In this document: positions 1 to 8,370 of the stretch, in pieces | How positions within the stretch are numbered: position 1 is the first letter of the stretch | Layout: each line of letters starts with the position of its first letter | Source of the DNA: Natronomonas halophila | GTDB taxonomy: Archaea > Halobacteriota > Halobacteria > Halobacteriales > Haloarculaceae | Length of the DNA: 64,000 nucleotides | NCBI RefSeq assembly: GCF_013391085.1 | Contig: NZ_CP058334.1 | Coordinates: 1,550,001 to 1,614,000 of the forward strand | Direction of reading: 5' to 3' | Program-made: the position numbers and the translations under genes | The notes under the pieces: generated by a model | What the model saw: the letters and a program-made list of their open reading frames with translations, nothing else | What the model was told of the DNA's origin: nothing | The model's database searches: none

Positions 1-223
1 CGTCGGGGCCGAGGAAGATGGCGTGGCCGCCCAGTTGGGTCGCGCCCGTCTCGAAGGACACCCGGGTTCGGGTCGAGGGTTTCTCGAATATCATGCCCAG
101 CGTCTTGCCCGCCATGGCGTCGCCGGTCTTGCCCCGAGCGGTCCGTTCCTTCTGGTCGGCCGCACGGGTGAGCACTTCGTCGAGCTGTTCGCGCGTCAGG
201 TCGTCGATGTTCAGGAAGTTCAT
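1..223 (-). CDS. argF: Ornithine carbamoyltransferase, N-terminal part (cut by window edge)
   Basis: The first 74 residues of a carbamoyltransferase are visible: start MNFLNIDDLTREQLDEVL, then the carbamoyl-phosphate binding loop STRTR at about residues 50-54 followed by VSFETGATQLGGH. The family condenses ornithine with carbamoyl phosphate to citrulline in the cytoplasm. The downstream part lies before base 1. The ATG overlaps the stop of the preceding argE by four bases (ATGA), so it is the last visible gene of the minus-strand arginine operon. Because argG and argH are also in the cluster, ornithine rather than aspartate is the expected substrate; the missing C-terminal SMG loop would confirm this. 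Confidence 0.93.
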   Translation of the reverse strand, partial: MNFLNIDDLTREQLDEVLTRAADQKERTARGKTGDAMAGKTLGMIFEKPSTRTRVSFETGATQLGGHAIFLGPD

Positions 224-1272
224 TGCAGTTCCTCCGCGACGCGTTCCAGAACCGCGACGGCGCGGTCCAGTTCACGCAGTTCGAGGTGTTCGTTCGGTGC
301 GTGGTCCAAATCAGAGTCGCCGGGGCCGTAGGTCGCCATCGGGCAGTCCCATGCGCCGGCGAAGATGTTCATGTCGGCGGTGCCCGTCTTCCGGAGCAGG
401 CGCGGGTCCCCGCCCTGCCCGCGGATGGCCATCCGGAAGGCCCGGCCCACGTCGGTCCGGGGGCTCTGCATCGTCGGTTCGACCGCGTCCTTCCAGTTGA
501 CCGTCCCCGCGCCCGACAGTTCGGCGTCGGCCATCTCCCGGACCTCGTCGGTCGAGTATTCGGGCGGGACGCGCAGTTGGGCGTCCAGCGTCGCCTCGAC
601 GGCCAGTCCGTCCTCGCTGACGCCGCCCTCGATGCTGACGGGCTTGGGCGTCACGCGCTCGAAGACGGCGTCGTAGCCGTCGCCGCCGAACTTCTCCTCG
701 ACGGCCGACCACCACGCGATGGCGTCCTGAATCGCGTTGTTCTCCGGCCGGGAGGTGTGGCCGGACTCGGAGGTGGCGACGTAGGTGCCCTGCAGGATGC
801 CGCGGTAGCCCAGCGTAATCCCGTCCCACCCGGAGGGTTCGCCGTTGACGACGGCCTCCGGGGCTTCGCGGTCCTCGATGAGGTGGCGGGCGCCGCGGGA
901 GTTGACCTCCTCGCCGACGACGCCGACGAAGGAGACGCCCGTTCTGACGGCCGCGACCGCAAGCGCCGTCAGCGGCCCCTTCGCGTCGACGGAGCCACGG
1001 CCCCACAGTTCGGGGCCGTTCTCGCCCTCTTCGACGCGGACCGGAATATCGCCCGGCACGGTGTCGATGTGGGACGTGTACAGCGCAGAGTCGTCTGCCG
1101 GCGCCCGGACGTTGCCGACGTCGTCGATGAAGACCTCGCGGTCGTGGTCGCGGAAGAACTCGGCGAGCGCCTCCGCGCACTCCTCCTCTTCGGGCGTCGG
1201 CGAGGGGATGGAGACGAGGGTCTCCAGCAACTCGCGTGCTTCCTCGTCGGCTTCGGGCGCCGTCTCACTCAT
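220..1272 (-). CDS. argE: [LysW]-ornithine/lysine hydrolase (M20 family deacylase)
   Basis: 350 residues, M20 metallopeptidase fold. Metal-site motifs are visible: SHIDTVPG (His68, Asp70), GRGSVDAKG (Asp96) and GEE (Glu121/Glu122). In LysW-dependent pathways this enzyme releases the finished amino acid from the C-terminal glutamate of the carrier protein LysW. Start ATG overlaps the argD stop by four bases, and its own stop overlaps the argF start, so translation is probably coupled. The haloarchaeal homologue is often called LysK or ArgE/LysK; the arginine context here argues for release of ornithine. Lysine activity cannot be excluded from sequence. Confidence 0.9.
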   Translation of the reverse strand: MSETAPEADEEARELLETLVSIPSPTPEEEECAEALAEFFRDHDREVFIDDVGNVRAPADDSALYTSHIDTVPGDIPVRVEEGENGPELWGRGSVDAKGPLTALAVAAVRTGVSFVGVVGEEVNSRGARHLIEDREAPEAVVNGEPSGWDGITLGYRGILQGTYVATSESGHTSRPENNAIQDAIAWWSAVEEKFGGDGYDAVFERVTPKPVSIEGGVSEDGLAVEATLDAQLRVPPEYSTDEVREMADAELSGAGTVNWKDAVEPTMQSPRTDVGRAFRMAIRGQGGDPRLLRKTGTADMNIFAGAWDCPMATYGPGDSDLDHAPNEHLELRELDRAVAVLERVAEELQ

Positions 1273-2396
1273 GCGATGATGGCCTCCAGTGCGTCGACGA
1301 CCTCGTCGGCGTGTTCGCGCTCGATGGTCAGCGGCGGGAGCAGGCGCACGACGCTGCGACCTGCGGGGAGCGCGAGAATCTGATGGTCGATGGCGAGGTC
1401 ACGGAGGATGGGATTGGCCCCCCGTTTCACCTCGACGCCGACCATCAGGCCCTCGCCGCGGACCTCGCGGACCTCGTCGCCGATGGCGTCCTCGAGTTGG
1501 TCGACAAGATAGTCGCCAACCTCGGCGGCGTGTGCCGGCACGTTCTCGCGTTCGATGACGTCGAGTGTCGCGCCCGCGGCGGCGGTGACGACGGGGCCAC
1601 CCGAGAAGGTCGACCCGTGGTTGCCGCAGTCCTCGGCAATCCAGTCTTTGACGAGCGTCGCGCCGATGGGTAGGCCGCTGCCGAGGCCCTTCGCCGTCGT
1701 CAGCACGTCCGGGACGACGTCGTGGGCGTCGGCGGCCCACAGCGTTCCCGTCCGGCCGAGGCCGGTCTGAATCTCGTCCAGAACCATCGCGGCGCCGGCC
1801 GCCTCGGTCGTCTCGCGGACCGCCTGCAGGTAGTCGGTCGAGGCGGGGTTGATACCGCCCTCGCCCTGCAGGGGTTCGACGATGACCGCGGCGGTTTCCT
1901 CGTCGACGGCCTCGGCCATCGCCTCGCTGTCGCCGTAGGGGACGAACTCGACGTCGCCCGCCAGCGGGCCGAAGCCCTCCTTGTACTCGTCCTTCCAGGT
2001 GGCGGCGAGCGTTCCCATCGTCCGGCCGTGGAAGGCCTGCATCGTCGCGACGATCTTCGAGCGGCCGGTGGCGTGTCGGGCGAACTTCAGTGCGGCCTCG
2101 TTGGCCTCGGTGCCTGAATTACAGAGCCAGACGTTGTCGATATCGCCCGGCGCCACGTCGGCCAACTGCTCGTAGAGGGCCGTCCGTGGCGCGTTGGGGT
2201 AGGAGGCCTGGACGTACATGAGGCGCTCGACCTGGTCGGTCGTGGCCTCGACCACCTCGGGGTGGCAGTGGCCGACCGGGGTACAGGCGTAGCTCGCGCC
2301 GAAGTCCAAGTACTCGGTGTCGTTCGTGTCGTAGAGGTAGACGTCCTCGCCACGTTCGATGCTGATGGGTTTCTCGGAGAAAACGAAGCCGCTCAT
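1269..2396 (-). CDS. argD: [LysW]-glutamate-semialdehyde aminotransferase (acetylornithine aminotransferase family)
   Basis: 375 residues, class-III PLP aminotransferase. Visible features: GTEAN at about 95-99 (phosphate cup), DEIQTGLGRTG at about 207-217, and the PLP lysine in TTAKGLGSG (Lys236). It transfers an amino group from glutamate to the LysW-bound semialdehyde to give LysW-bound ornithine. It lies between argB (4-bp gap) and argE (4-bp overlap) in the minus-strand operon. Family members can serve both arginine and lysine synthesis; the neighbouring argF/G/H genes make the arginine role most likely. Confidence 0.92.
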   Translation of the reverse strand: MSGFVFSEKPISIERGEDVYLYDTNDTEYLDFGASYACTPVGHCHPEVVEATTDQVERLMYVQASYPNAPRTALYEQLADVAPGDIDNVWLCNSGTEANEAALKFARHATGRSKIVATMQAFHGRTMGTLAATWKDEYKEGFGPLAGDVEFVPYGDSEAMAEAVDEETAAVIVEPLQGEGGINPASTDYLQAVRETTEAAGAAMVLDEIQTGLGRTGTLWAADAHDVVPDVLTTAKGLGSGLPIGATLVKDWIAEDCGNHGSTFSGGPVVTAAAGATLDVIERENVPAHAAEVGDYLVDQLEDAIGDEVREVRGEGLMVGVEVKRGANPILRDLAIDHQILALPAGRSVVRLLPPLTIEREHADEVVDALEAIIA

Positions 2397-2400
2397 TGTG

Positions 2401-3258
2401 TTAATCGTCCTTAGGAAGCGCGCTGGGCAGGATATGCGTGCCGCCGCCCTCGACGGCAGACCGGATGGGCTGGTCGGCGTTGGCGCTGGCGACGACGACT
2501 TCGCTTGCGCCGCCCTCCAGTGCCTCCGTCGCCGCCATGACCTTCCGGCCCATGAAGCCCTCGGCGGCGTCTTTCAGTTCTGCGTACTCTTCGGGCGTCT
2601 CGACGCGTTCGATGAGCGTCGAAGAATCGTCGGGGTCGCGGTAGACGCCCTCCACGTCGGTCAGCGAGACGAGCGTCCCGCCGAGTTCCGCCGCGACGGC
2701 GGCCGACGCGCGGTCGGCGTCCGTATTCACGGCGACGTTTCGGGGGTCGGCGTCCTCGCCGTTGTCGCCGAGCATCGGCGGGGAGGCGACGGGCGTGTAG
2801 CCATCGTCAAGCAGCGTCTCCAGCAGGTCGCCGTTGACCTGCTTGATGGACCCCGAGTGGTCGCCGCGACGAATCTTCTTCTTGCCGTCCTCGACGACGC
2901 GAACGGCCTCCTTGCGGGGGCCGTAGAACAGTTTGCCGTCGACGCCCGACAGGCCGACTGCCTCGATGCCCTGATTCTGGAGGCCCGTCACGAGGTCGGT
3001 GTTGACGAGGCCGGCCATGGCCATCTTGAAGACGTCCATCGTCTCCTCGTCGGTGAAGCGGCCGACGACGCCCGATGGGGTTTCGACGTATTCGGGGTCG
3101 ATGCCCATCTGTTCGAGCGTGTCGTCGACCGCAGTAGAGCCGCCGTGGACGACGGCGACGTCCGTGCCCTCGTCTTTGAGCGCGCCGATGTCGGCGAGCG
3201 CGCCCTCGGGGTCGACCGCGCGGGCGCCGCCGATCTTGACGACGACGGTGTCGGCCAT
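2401..3258 (-). CDS. argB: [LysW]-glutamate kinase (amino acid kinase family)
   Basis: 285 residues, amino acid kinase fold related to N-acetylglutamate kinase. The N-terminus shows VVVKIGGARAVDPEG (phosphate-binding Gly-Gly), then VHGGSTAVDD. It phosphorylates the side-chain carboxylate of the LysW-attached glutamate. The ATG sits directly against the argC stop (no spacer) and argD follows after four bases. No inhibitory N-terminal arginine-binding helix like that of feedback-sensitive bacterial NAGKs is apparent at this length. Also known as LysZ in lysine-making relatives. Confidence 0.92.
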   Translation of the reverse strand: MADTVVVKIGGARAVDPEGALADIGALKDEGTDVAVVHGGSTAVDDTLEQMGIDPEYVETPSGVVGRFTDEETMDVFKMAMAGLVNTDLVTGLQNQGIEAVGLSGVDGKLFYGPRKEAVRVVEDGKKKIRRGDHSGSIKQVNGDLLETLLDDGYTPVASPPMLGDNGEDADPRNVAVNTDADRASAAVAAELGGTLVSLTDVEGVYRDPDDSSTLIERVETPEEYAELKDAAEGFMGRKVMAATEALEGGASEVVVASANADQPIRSAVEGGGTHILPSALPKDD

Positions 3259-4293
3259 CTACGGCGCTCCCACGGGGTGCATCCCCGTGAATTCGAGGCC
3301 GGCCGTCTCCTCGAATCCCAGCGCGACGTTGGCCGCGTGGACGGCCTGGCCCGCCGAGCCTTTCATCATGTTGTCGATGGCCGAGAAGACGACGACGCGT
3401 TTGTTCGCCGGGTCGAGTTCGAAGCCGACCTCCGCGTAGTTCGAGCCGGCAACCGCCTTCGGCTCGGGGTAGCGATAGACCCCGGAACCGCCGGCCACCA
3501 GCCGGACGAACGGCTCCTCCTCGTAGCTGCCGCGGAAGGCACCCCAGAGGTCGCCCTTCGAGACCGGCTCCTCGGGATAGACGTGACACGTCGCCGAGGC
3601 GCCGCGAGTCATGTCCACGGCGTGGGCGGTGAAGGACACGCTTGTGCCGAGGAACTGCTCGATTTCGGCCTCGTGGCGGTGGCCCGTCGGCGCGTAGGGG
3701 CGAACGACGCCTGAGCGTTCGGGGTGCGACGAGGCTTCGCCGCCGCCGGCGCCGCCCTCGGAGGAGCCGACCTTCACGTCGACGACGATTTGCTCGGTTC
3801 CCGAGAGGATGTCGGCGTCGAACAGCGGTTTGAGGCCGAGAATCGCCGCGGTGGCGTTACAGCCGCCGGAGGCGATGAGGTCCGCTCCACGGAGGTTCTC
3901 GCGGTTGAGTTCCGGCAGCGCGTACTCGGATTCGTCGAGCAGTTCGGGCCGTTCGTGGCCGTCGTACCACTCGTCGTACTGCTCTTCGCTGTCGAGGCGG
4001 AAGTCCGCGCTCAGGTCGACGACGGTGTCGGCGGCGTCCTGAAACGCGTCGATTTGCCCCATCGAGACGCCGTGTGGCGTACACGCGAAGAGGACGTCGA
4101 CCGATTCCAGTTCCTCGGGGCTGGAAAAGCGAAGGTCCATCCCGCGGAGGTTCGGGTGAATCGACCCGACGGTCTTGTTCTCGTAACTGCGACTCGTCGC
4201 CTGTGCCACCTCGAATTCGGGGTGGCCCTCCAGCAGGCGGAGCAGTTCCCCGCCGGTGAAGCCGCTGCCGCCGATGACGCTTGCCGTCGTCAT
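3259..4293 (-). CDS. argC: [LysW]-glutamyl-phosphate reductase
   Basis: 344 residues. The N-terminal dinucleotide fold has GGSGFTGGELLRLL at about 8-21, and the catalytic cysteine is in ASGGCNATAAIL (Cys145). The reaction is NADPH-dependent reduction of the LysW-gamma-glutamyl phosphate to the semialdehyde. SHPERSG and FTAHAVDMTRG segments are typical of the ArgC/LysY group. Its ATG overlaps the argX stop by four bases and its stop abuts argB, so argX-C-B-D-E-F form one tightly packed operon. Confidence 0.93.
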   Translation of the reverse strand: MTTASVIGGSGFTGGELLRLLEGHPEFEVAQATSRSYENKTVGSIHPNLRGMDLRFSSPEELESVDVLFACTPHGVSMGQIDAFQDAADTVVDLSADFRLDSEEQYDEWYDGHERPELLDESEYALPELNRENLRGADLIASGGCNATAAILGLKPLFDADILSGTEQIVVDVKVGSSEGGAGGGEASSHPERSGVVRPYAPTGHRHEAEIEQFLGTSVSFTAHAVDMTRGASATCHVYPEEPVSKGDLWGAFRGSYEEEPFVRLVAGGSGVYRYPEPKAVAGSNYAEVGFELDPANKRVVVFSAIDNMMKGSAGQAVHAANVALGFEETAGLEFTGMHPVGAP

Positions 4294-5153
4294 GCGGTTA
4301 CCTCGGCTTTCTGGACCTTGGCTTCGAGCCAGTCGACGACCGCGCTCGGGACGTCGACGTCGGTGACTTCGTTGAGCGCCTTGAACTCGACGGTGTGGTT
4401 GACCTCGTGGACGGTGTAGGAATCGCCCGTCTCCATGAGGTCGACGCCGAGCAGGCCGCCGCCGACCGCATCAGAGGCGCGCTCGACGAGGTCGGCCATC
4501 TCGTCGGTGACCTCGATTTCCTCGGTTTCGGCGCCCTGTGCGGCGTTGGTGAGCCAGTGGTCCGACGAGCGGGCCATCGCCGCGACGGGTTCGCCGTCGG
4601 TGGCGACGACGCGGATGTCACGGCCCGGCTTGTCGACGAACTCCTGGATGTAGAACACCTTGTGCTCGTAGTGGCCGAGCGTCTCCTTGTGTTCGAGGAT
4701 AGCCTCGGCGGCATCCCGGGAGTCGATTTTCGCCATCAGGCGGCCCCACGAACCCACGACGGGCTTGAGGACGCACGGATAGCCGAAGTTCTCGATGGAC
4801 TCCATGGCCGACTCCTTGGTGAAAGCCACCTCGGTGTCGGGCGTCGGGATGTCCTCCTCGGCGAGGACGAGGCTGTTGCGGGCCTTGTCGGCGCAGATGG
4901 CCGCCGTCTCCGGGTCGTTGACGACCGGCACGTCGTAGGCGTCGACGAACCGGGTGATGTAGCGCGACCGGCTGGTCGCGAGACAGCGGTCGACGGCGAT
5001 GTCGACGTCGTCGAAGGCTTCCGGCGGTTCGTGGATGCCAAAGCGCTCCTTGCGGACGTCGATTTTCGTCACGTCGTGGCCGCGGTCGCGGAGTTCGCTC
5101 AACAGGAGCTTCTCGTCGCGGCGGATGCGCGAATAGAGGACGCCGACGTTCAC
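4290..5153 (-). CDS. argX: Glutamate--LysW ligase ArgX (RimK-type ATP-grasp)
   Basis: 287 residues, ATP-grasp ligase that joins the alpha-amino group of glutamate to the C-terminal glutamate side chain of LysW, the first committed step. Family landmarks: MNVGVLYSRIRRDEKLL at the N-terminus, VNDPETAAICADKARN, ATP-grasp segments PCVLKPVVGSWGRLM and YTVHEVNHTVEFK near the C-terminus. The start chosen is GTG at 5153, matching the usual family N-terminus; no in-frame ATG is close. This GTG lies inside a perfect 13-bp palindrome and overlaps the stop of a short ORF with a strong GGAGG site, so initiation is probably coupled. LysX (aminoadipate specific) is the alternative identity. Confidence 0.9.
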   Translation of the reverse strand: MNVGVLYSRIRRDEKLLLSELRDRGHDVTKIDVRKERFGIHEPPEAFDDVDIAVDRCLATSRSRYITRFVDAYDVPVVNDPETAAICADKARNSLVLAEEDIPTPDTEVAFTKESAMESIENFGYPCVLKPVVGSWGRLMAKIDSRDAAEAILEHKETLGHYEHKVFYIQEFVDKPGRDIRVVATDGEPVAAMARSSDHWLTNAAQGAETEEIEVTDEMADLVERASDAVGGGLLGVDLMETGDSYTVHEVNHTVEFKALNEVTDVDVPSAVVDWLEAKVQKAEVTA

Positions 5154-5212
5154 GAGTCGTCACCTCGTGACGACTCGTGAGCTCGAAGCGCCGGAGGCGT
5201 TTCGGCGTTCAT
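5150..5212 (-). CDS. Possible 20-codon coupled ORF in front of argX
   Basis: A short ORF starting ATG at 5212 (MNAETPPALRAHESSRGDDS) ends with a TGA that overlaps the argX GTG as GTGA. A Shine-Dalgarno GGAGG stands about eight bases before its ATG, while argX itself has no such site. Its first bases ATGAACG resemble the family start of argX (GTGAACGTC), which suggests that an insertion separated the original ribosome site from the argX body. The peptide itself has no recognisable motif; the ORF may matter only for delivering ribosomes to argX. Confidence 0.4.
   Translation of the reverse strand: MNAETPPALRAHESSRGDDS
5151..5199. repeat. Paired hairpin insertion at the 5' end of argX
   Basis: Two adjacent inverted repeats with three-base loops. 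CACGAGTCGTCAC (5151-5163), loop CTC, GTGACGACTCGTG (5167-5179) is perfect over 13 bp. Next to it, CGAAGCGCC, loop GGA, GGCGTTTCG is a 9-bp stem with one mismatch. Three-base-loop GC hairpins of this style also make up the 3' elements after the thioredoxin, helicase and MATE genes in this window. The repeat covers the argX start codon and would fold in the mRNA over the initiation region. Confidence 0.75.
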
Positions 5213-5267
5213 GCTGTGGCCTCCTCACGCGCGGTCGAGTGCGCTGCTGCGCCGACGAACATGGGCC

Positions 5268-5432
5268 TTACTCCCCCCAGTCCTCTTCGAGTTCGGGCGC
5301 CGTATCCAGCTCGACGGGGTCGTCACCGACCACTTCGAGTTCGGCACCGCAGGTCGCACAGTCGACGATCTCTCCGACTTCGAGGTTGTCGTGCAGGTCC
5401 TGTTCGGCCCCACACTCGGGACATTCTGCCAT
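5268..5432 (-). CDS. lysW: Amino-group carrier protein LysW
   Basis: 54-residue acidic zinc protein. Two CxxC pairs (Cys4/Cys7 and Cys25/Cys28) form the zinc site and the C-terminus is EDWGE, the diagnostic tail whose last glutamate side chain carries the growing intermediate. It serves as scaffold and recognition handle for ArgX, ArgB, ArgC, ArgD and ArgE. It opens the lysW-argX-C-B-D-E-F unit, 56 bases before the coupled short ORF. A haloarchaeal TATA-like TTTAAG lies about 30 bases upstream of the ATG, consistent with an almost leaderless transcript. Confidence 0.95.
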   Translation of the reverse strand: MAECPECGAEQDLHDNLEVGEIVDCATCGAELEVVGDDPVELDTAPELEEDWGE

Positions 5433-5458
5433 TGTACATCGTACTCACCCGTCTAACC

Positions 5459-5466
5459 ACTTAAAC
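5459..5466 (-). promoter_or_regulatory. lysW operon promoter (TATA-like)
   Basis: Read on the minus strand, GCGTTTAAGTGG places a TTTAAG box about 28-32 bases before the lysW ATG. The gap to argH is about 170 bases and AT-rich compared with surroundings, so lysW-argX-C-B-D-E-F probably has its own promoter separate from argGH. Confidence 0.55.
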
Positions 5467-5514
5467 GCTTCGAACCTATCAGAATAAAATAATGACGTAT
5501 ACTCGCCTCTAATG

Positions 5515-5589
5515 CCACAAAAAGCGCCGTTCAAACGTCCAAACGTTTTCCAGTATCAGGAATTTGGTATTATGTCCCCGAGAGGGGAC
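5515..5589 (-). terminator. Probable argH terminator region
   Basis: Immediately after the argH stop the transcript contains GTCCCC-TCTC-GGGGAC (5574-5589, perfect 6-bp stem), then AT-rich sequence and a TTTTT run around 5518-5523. This fits the end of the argGH transcript. Archaeal termination relies mainly on the T-run; the stem may be incidental. Confidence 0.4.
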
Positions 5590-5604
5590 GGCGGTCGTGG
5601 TCGG

Positions 5605-7062
5605 TCACGCATACGTCGACACCTCCGTGTCGAGGTCGGCAGTAGCCGCCGACAGCGCCTCGCGTTTCGTTTCGAGCGTGTCAACGTCGGCTTCGACGCC
5701 CGCGACGGCACGCTCCAGCGCCGCCGCCACCGCGTCGGGTGCAGGCCCGCCGAGCGAGTCGCGCGAGGCAACGCTCTGTTCGGGGTCCAGCGCCGCTTCG
5801 ACTGACTCGCGGTCGACGTGCTCGGAGAGCGACTCGCCGAGTACCTCCTGGGCCGCTTCGTCGAGTGCCTCGTAGTCGCTGCCGTTCTCCGCCGCCAGCG
5901 CAACCATCTCGTGGGCCGTCCGGAACGGCAGTCCCGACATCGCCAGCAGGTCCGCGACGCCGGTCGCAGTCGAGAAGCCCTCGCCGGCCGCCTCGGCCAG
6001 CGCGTCCTTCTTCCAGTCGGCGGTCGCGACCGCACCGGCCGCAACCTCGGTCGCCTCCGTGACCGCATCCACGGCCTCGAAGGCATGCGGGTGCGCGCGC
6101 TGGAGGTCGCGGTTGTAGGCGCGGGGAAGCCCTTTCAGAATCGTCAGCAGGGCGTTCAGCCCCGCCGAGGCGTCGCCCGCCGCGCCCCGCACGAGTTCCA
6201 TCGTGTCGGGGTTCTTCTTCTGGGGCATAATCGACGACGTCGAGGAGTAGTCGTCCGACAACTCGACGTAGCCCTTGTTCGAGAAGACGACGAGGTCCTC
6301 GGCCAGCCCCGACAGCGTCGTCGCAAGCGAGGCGACCGCCGCGGTCGTCTCAACGAGGAAATCACGCGCCGAGGAGGCATCCATCGAGTTCTCGATGACC
6401 GACTCGAAGCCGAGCAGGTCGGCGACGCGCTCGCGGTCGATATCGAAGGGCGTCCCCGCGAACGCGGCGGCGCCAAGCGGCGAGCGATTGACGCGCTCGT
6501 AGGCATCCAGCAGGCGCTCGGTATCGCGGGCCAGCGCCGATTCGTAGGACAGCAGGTAGTGGCCAACCGTCGTCGGCTGGGCGGGCTGGAGGTGCGTGAA
6601 GCCGGGCATCACCGTCTCGCTGTGAGCGGCCGCGACTTCGGTCAGCACCTCGCGGGCCTCGATGGCCGTCTCGACGGCCTCAAGAACGTCCTCGCGTAGA
6701 CGGTAGCGGATGCAGGTCGCCACCTCGTCGTTGCGCGAGCGCGCGGTGTGCATCTTCCCGCCGCGGGCGCCGACGCGTTCGATGACGGCCGTCTCGATGG
6801 CCGCGTGGACGTCCTCGCCGTCCGGCAGGGCGCCGTGGCCCGCGTCCTCGACGTCATCCAGCGCTTCGAGGATGTCGGCCGCGTCCGCCTCGTCGATGAT
6901 GTCCTGTTCGGCGAGCATCACGACGTGAGCGCGGTCGACCGCGATGTCCGCGGCGAAGATGCGCTCGTCGGCCGCGAGGCTCGACAGGAACTCGCGGGCG
7001 GGGCCGCCGCTGAAACGCTCGCGGCGGACCACGTCTTGCGATTCCTCACCCTGTTCCGACAT
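5605..7062 (-). CDS. argH: Argininosuccinate lyase
   Basis: 485 residues, fumarase/aspartase superfamily. Motifs: HTARSRND at about 105-112 and the superfamily signature SSIMPQKKNPD at about 276-286 containing the mobile catalytic serine. It splits argininosuccinate into arginine and fumarate, the last step. The ATG follows the argG stop after three bases, so argGH form one transcript upstream of, and separate from, the lysW unit. Length is normal for the family. Confidence 0.96.
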   Translation of the reverse strand: MSEQGEESQDVVRRERFSGGPAREFLSSLAADERIFAADIAVDRAHVVMLAEQDIIDEADAADILEALDDVEDAGHGALPDGEDVHAAIETAVIERVGARGGKMHTARSRNDEVATCIRYRLREDVLEAVETAIEAREVLTEVAAAHSETVMPGFTHLQPAQPTTVGHYLLSYESALARDTERLLDAYERVNRSPLGAAAFAGTPFDIDRERVADLLGFESVIENSMDASSARDFLVETTAAVASLATTLSGLAEDLVVFSNKGYVELSDDYSSTSSIMPQKKNPDTMELVRGAAGDASAGLNALLTILKGLPRAYNRDLQRAHPHAFEAVDAVTEATEVAAGAVATADWKKDALAEAAGEGFSTATGVADLLAMSGLPFRTAHEMVALAAENGSDYEALDEAAQEVLGESLSEHVDRESVEAALDPEQSVASRDSLGGPAPDAVAAALERAVAGVEADVDTLETKREALSAATADLDTEVSTYA

Positions 7063-7065
7063 CCG

Positions 7066-8271
7066 TTATTCCTCGTCGGTCTGGCTGTTGATGACGCGGT
7101 TTGCGAGGCGTTCCTGGAAGCCGTGGTACTTCGCGACGCCCGTCGCGTCGCCCTGTTCGATGTCGCCGGTGACGTCCTCGGTGTTGAACGAGGCGGCGTC
7201 GGCGGAGTAGACGGCGTACTTCGAGTCGCGGCCGACCGGACGGGCCTGCCCGCCCTCGAAGCGGATGGTGACCGTGCCCGTGACGCGGGTCTGGGTCTCC
7301 TCGATGAAGCCTTCGAGCGCGCCGACGAGCGGCGCGTTGACCAGCCCTTCGTAGCCCTTCTCGGACCACTCGTGGTCGATCTGCTTCTTGAAGGAGCGTT
7401 CCTCCTTCGTCAGCACGAGGTCCTCAAGGGCCTGATGGGCGTTGAGCAGGACCGTCGCCGCGGGGTGCTCGTAGTTCTCGCGGACCTTCAGGCCGAGCAT
7501 GCGGTCCTCCATGATGTCGGAGCGGCCGATACCGAAGTCGCCCGCGAGGTCGTTGAGTTCCTCGATGAGCGCGACCGGCTCGATCTCCTCGCCGTCGAGG
7601 CTGACGGGGTAGCCGTTCTCGAATCCGACCTCGATTTCGAGCGTCTCGCCCGTCGGCGCGGTCGTCCACTCGTAGATGTCCTCCGGCGGGACGTAGCTCG
7701 GTTCTTCGAGTTCGGAGCCCTCGATGGAGCGACTCCAGAGGTTCGTGTCGATGCTGTATTTGCCCTCGTCGCCGCCCTCGACGGGCAGGTCGCGCTCGTC
7801 GGCGTACTCCTGTTCGAACTCGCGGGTGAGGCCGAGTTCGCGGACCGGCGCGATGACCTCCATGTCGGAGTCACGCCAGACGGCCTCGAAGCGGAGTTGG
7901 TCGTTGCCCTTGCCGGTACAGCCGTGAGCGAGGCCGGTACAGCCCTGCTCTTTGGCGACTTCGAGAATCGCGTTCGCGATGACGGGACGGGCCAGCGCGG
8001 TCCCGAGGGGGTAGCCCTGATAGGAGGCGTTGGCGCGGACGGCGTCGAAACACAACTCGGCGAACTCGTCTTTCGCGTCGACGACGTAGTGTTCGAGGTT
8101 CAGCGCCTCGGCCGTCTCCTCGGCCTCGGCGAACTCCTCTTCGGGTTGGCCGACATCGACGGTGACGCCGATGACCTCGTCGTAGCCGTATTCTTCCTTG
8201 AGCAGCGGTACGCAGACCGTCGTGTCGAGCCCACCGGAGAAGGCGAGCGCGATGCGTTTGTTGTCGGACAT
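7066..8271 (-). CDS. argG: Argininosuccinate synthase
   Basis: 401 residues. N-terminal ATP-pyrophosphatase motif ALAFSGGLDTTV (about 8-19), then GCTGKGNDQLRFE and SIDTNLWSRSIEG typical of the family. It ligates citrulline with aspartate using ATP. No TATA-like box lies within 40 bases of the ATG; the nearest good one is about 200 bases upstream (8469-8475), giving a long 5' leader that carries a short arginine-rich ORF and a hairpin. A long leader is unusual among mostly leaderless haloarchaeal genes and suggests control at the RNA level. Confidence 0.96.
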   Translation of the reverse strand: MSDNKRIALAFSGGLDTTVCVPLLKEEYGYDEVIGVTVDVGQPEEEFAEAEETAEALNLEHYVVDAKDEFAELCFDAVRANASYQGYPLGTALARPVIANAILEVAKEQGCTGLAHGCTGKGNDQLRFEAVWRDSDMEVIAPVRELGLTREFEQEYADERDLPVEGGDEGKYSIDTNLWSRSIEGSELEEPSYVPPEDIYEWTTAPTGETLEIEVGFENGYPVSLDGEEIEPVALIEELNDLAGDFGIGRSDIMEDRMLGLKVRENYEHPAATVLLNAHQALEDLVLTKEERSFKKQIDHEWSEKGYEGLVNAPLVGALEGFIEETQTRVTGTVTIRFEGGQARPVGRDSKYAVYSADAASFNTEDVTGDIEQGDATGVAKYHGFQERLANRVINSQTDEE

Positions 8272-8292
8272 GTGTGATGTGTTGATGGGGTA

Positions 8293-8309
8293 ACTGTCGA
8301 CCGGACAGT
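8293..8309. promoter_or_regulatory. Inverted repeat in the argG leader close to the start codon
   Basis: ACTGTC (8293-8298), five-base spacer, GACAGT (8304-8309) forms a perfect 6-bp dyad 22-38 bases before the argG ATG. It could be an operator half-site pair or a stem in the 5' leader; nothing in the sequence decides between these. Confidence 0.3.
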
Positions 8310-8354
8310 CATCGTTGGAAGCGGGGCGACGCGACGTGGGGTGTAGATACTATT

Positions 8355-8370
8355 CGGGCCTAACGGCCCG
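8355..8370 (-). promoter_or_regulatory. GC hairpin spanning the argG leader-ORF stop codon
   Basis: On the transcript the sequence is CGGGCC-GTTA-GGCCCG, a perfect 6-bp, all-GC stem. The TAG stop of the 27-codon leader ORF falls at the loop and the start of the 3' arm, so a ribosome finishing the ORF would occlude the stem and one stalled on the preceding arginine codons would leave it free. No T-run follows it directly, so if it acts it is more likely an antiterminator or pausing structure than a simple terminator. Confidence 0.5.
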
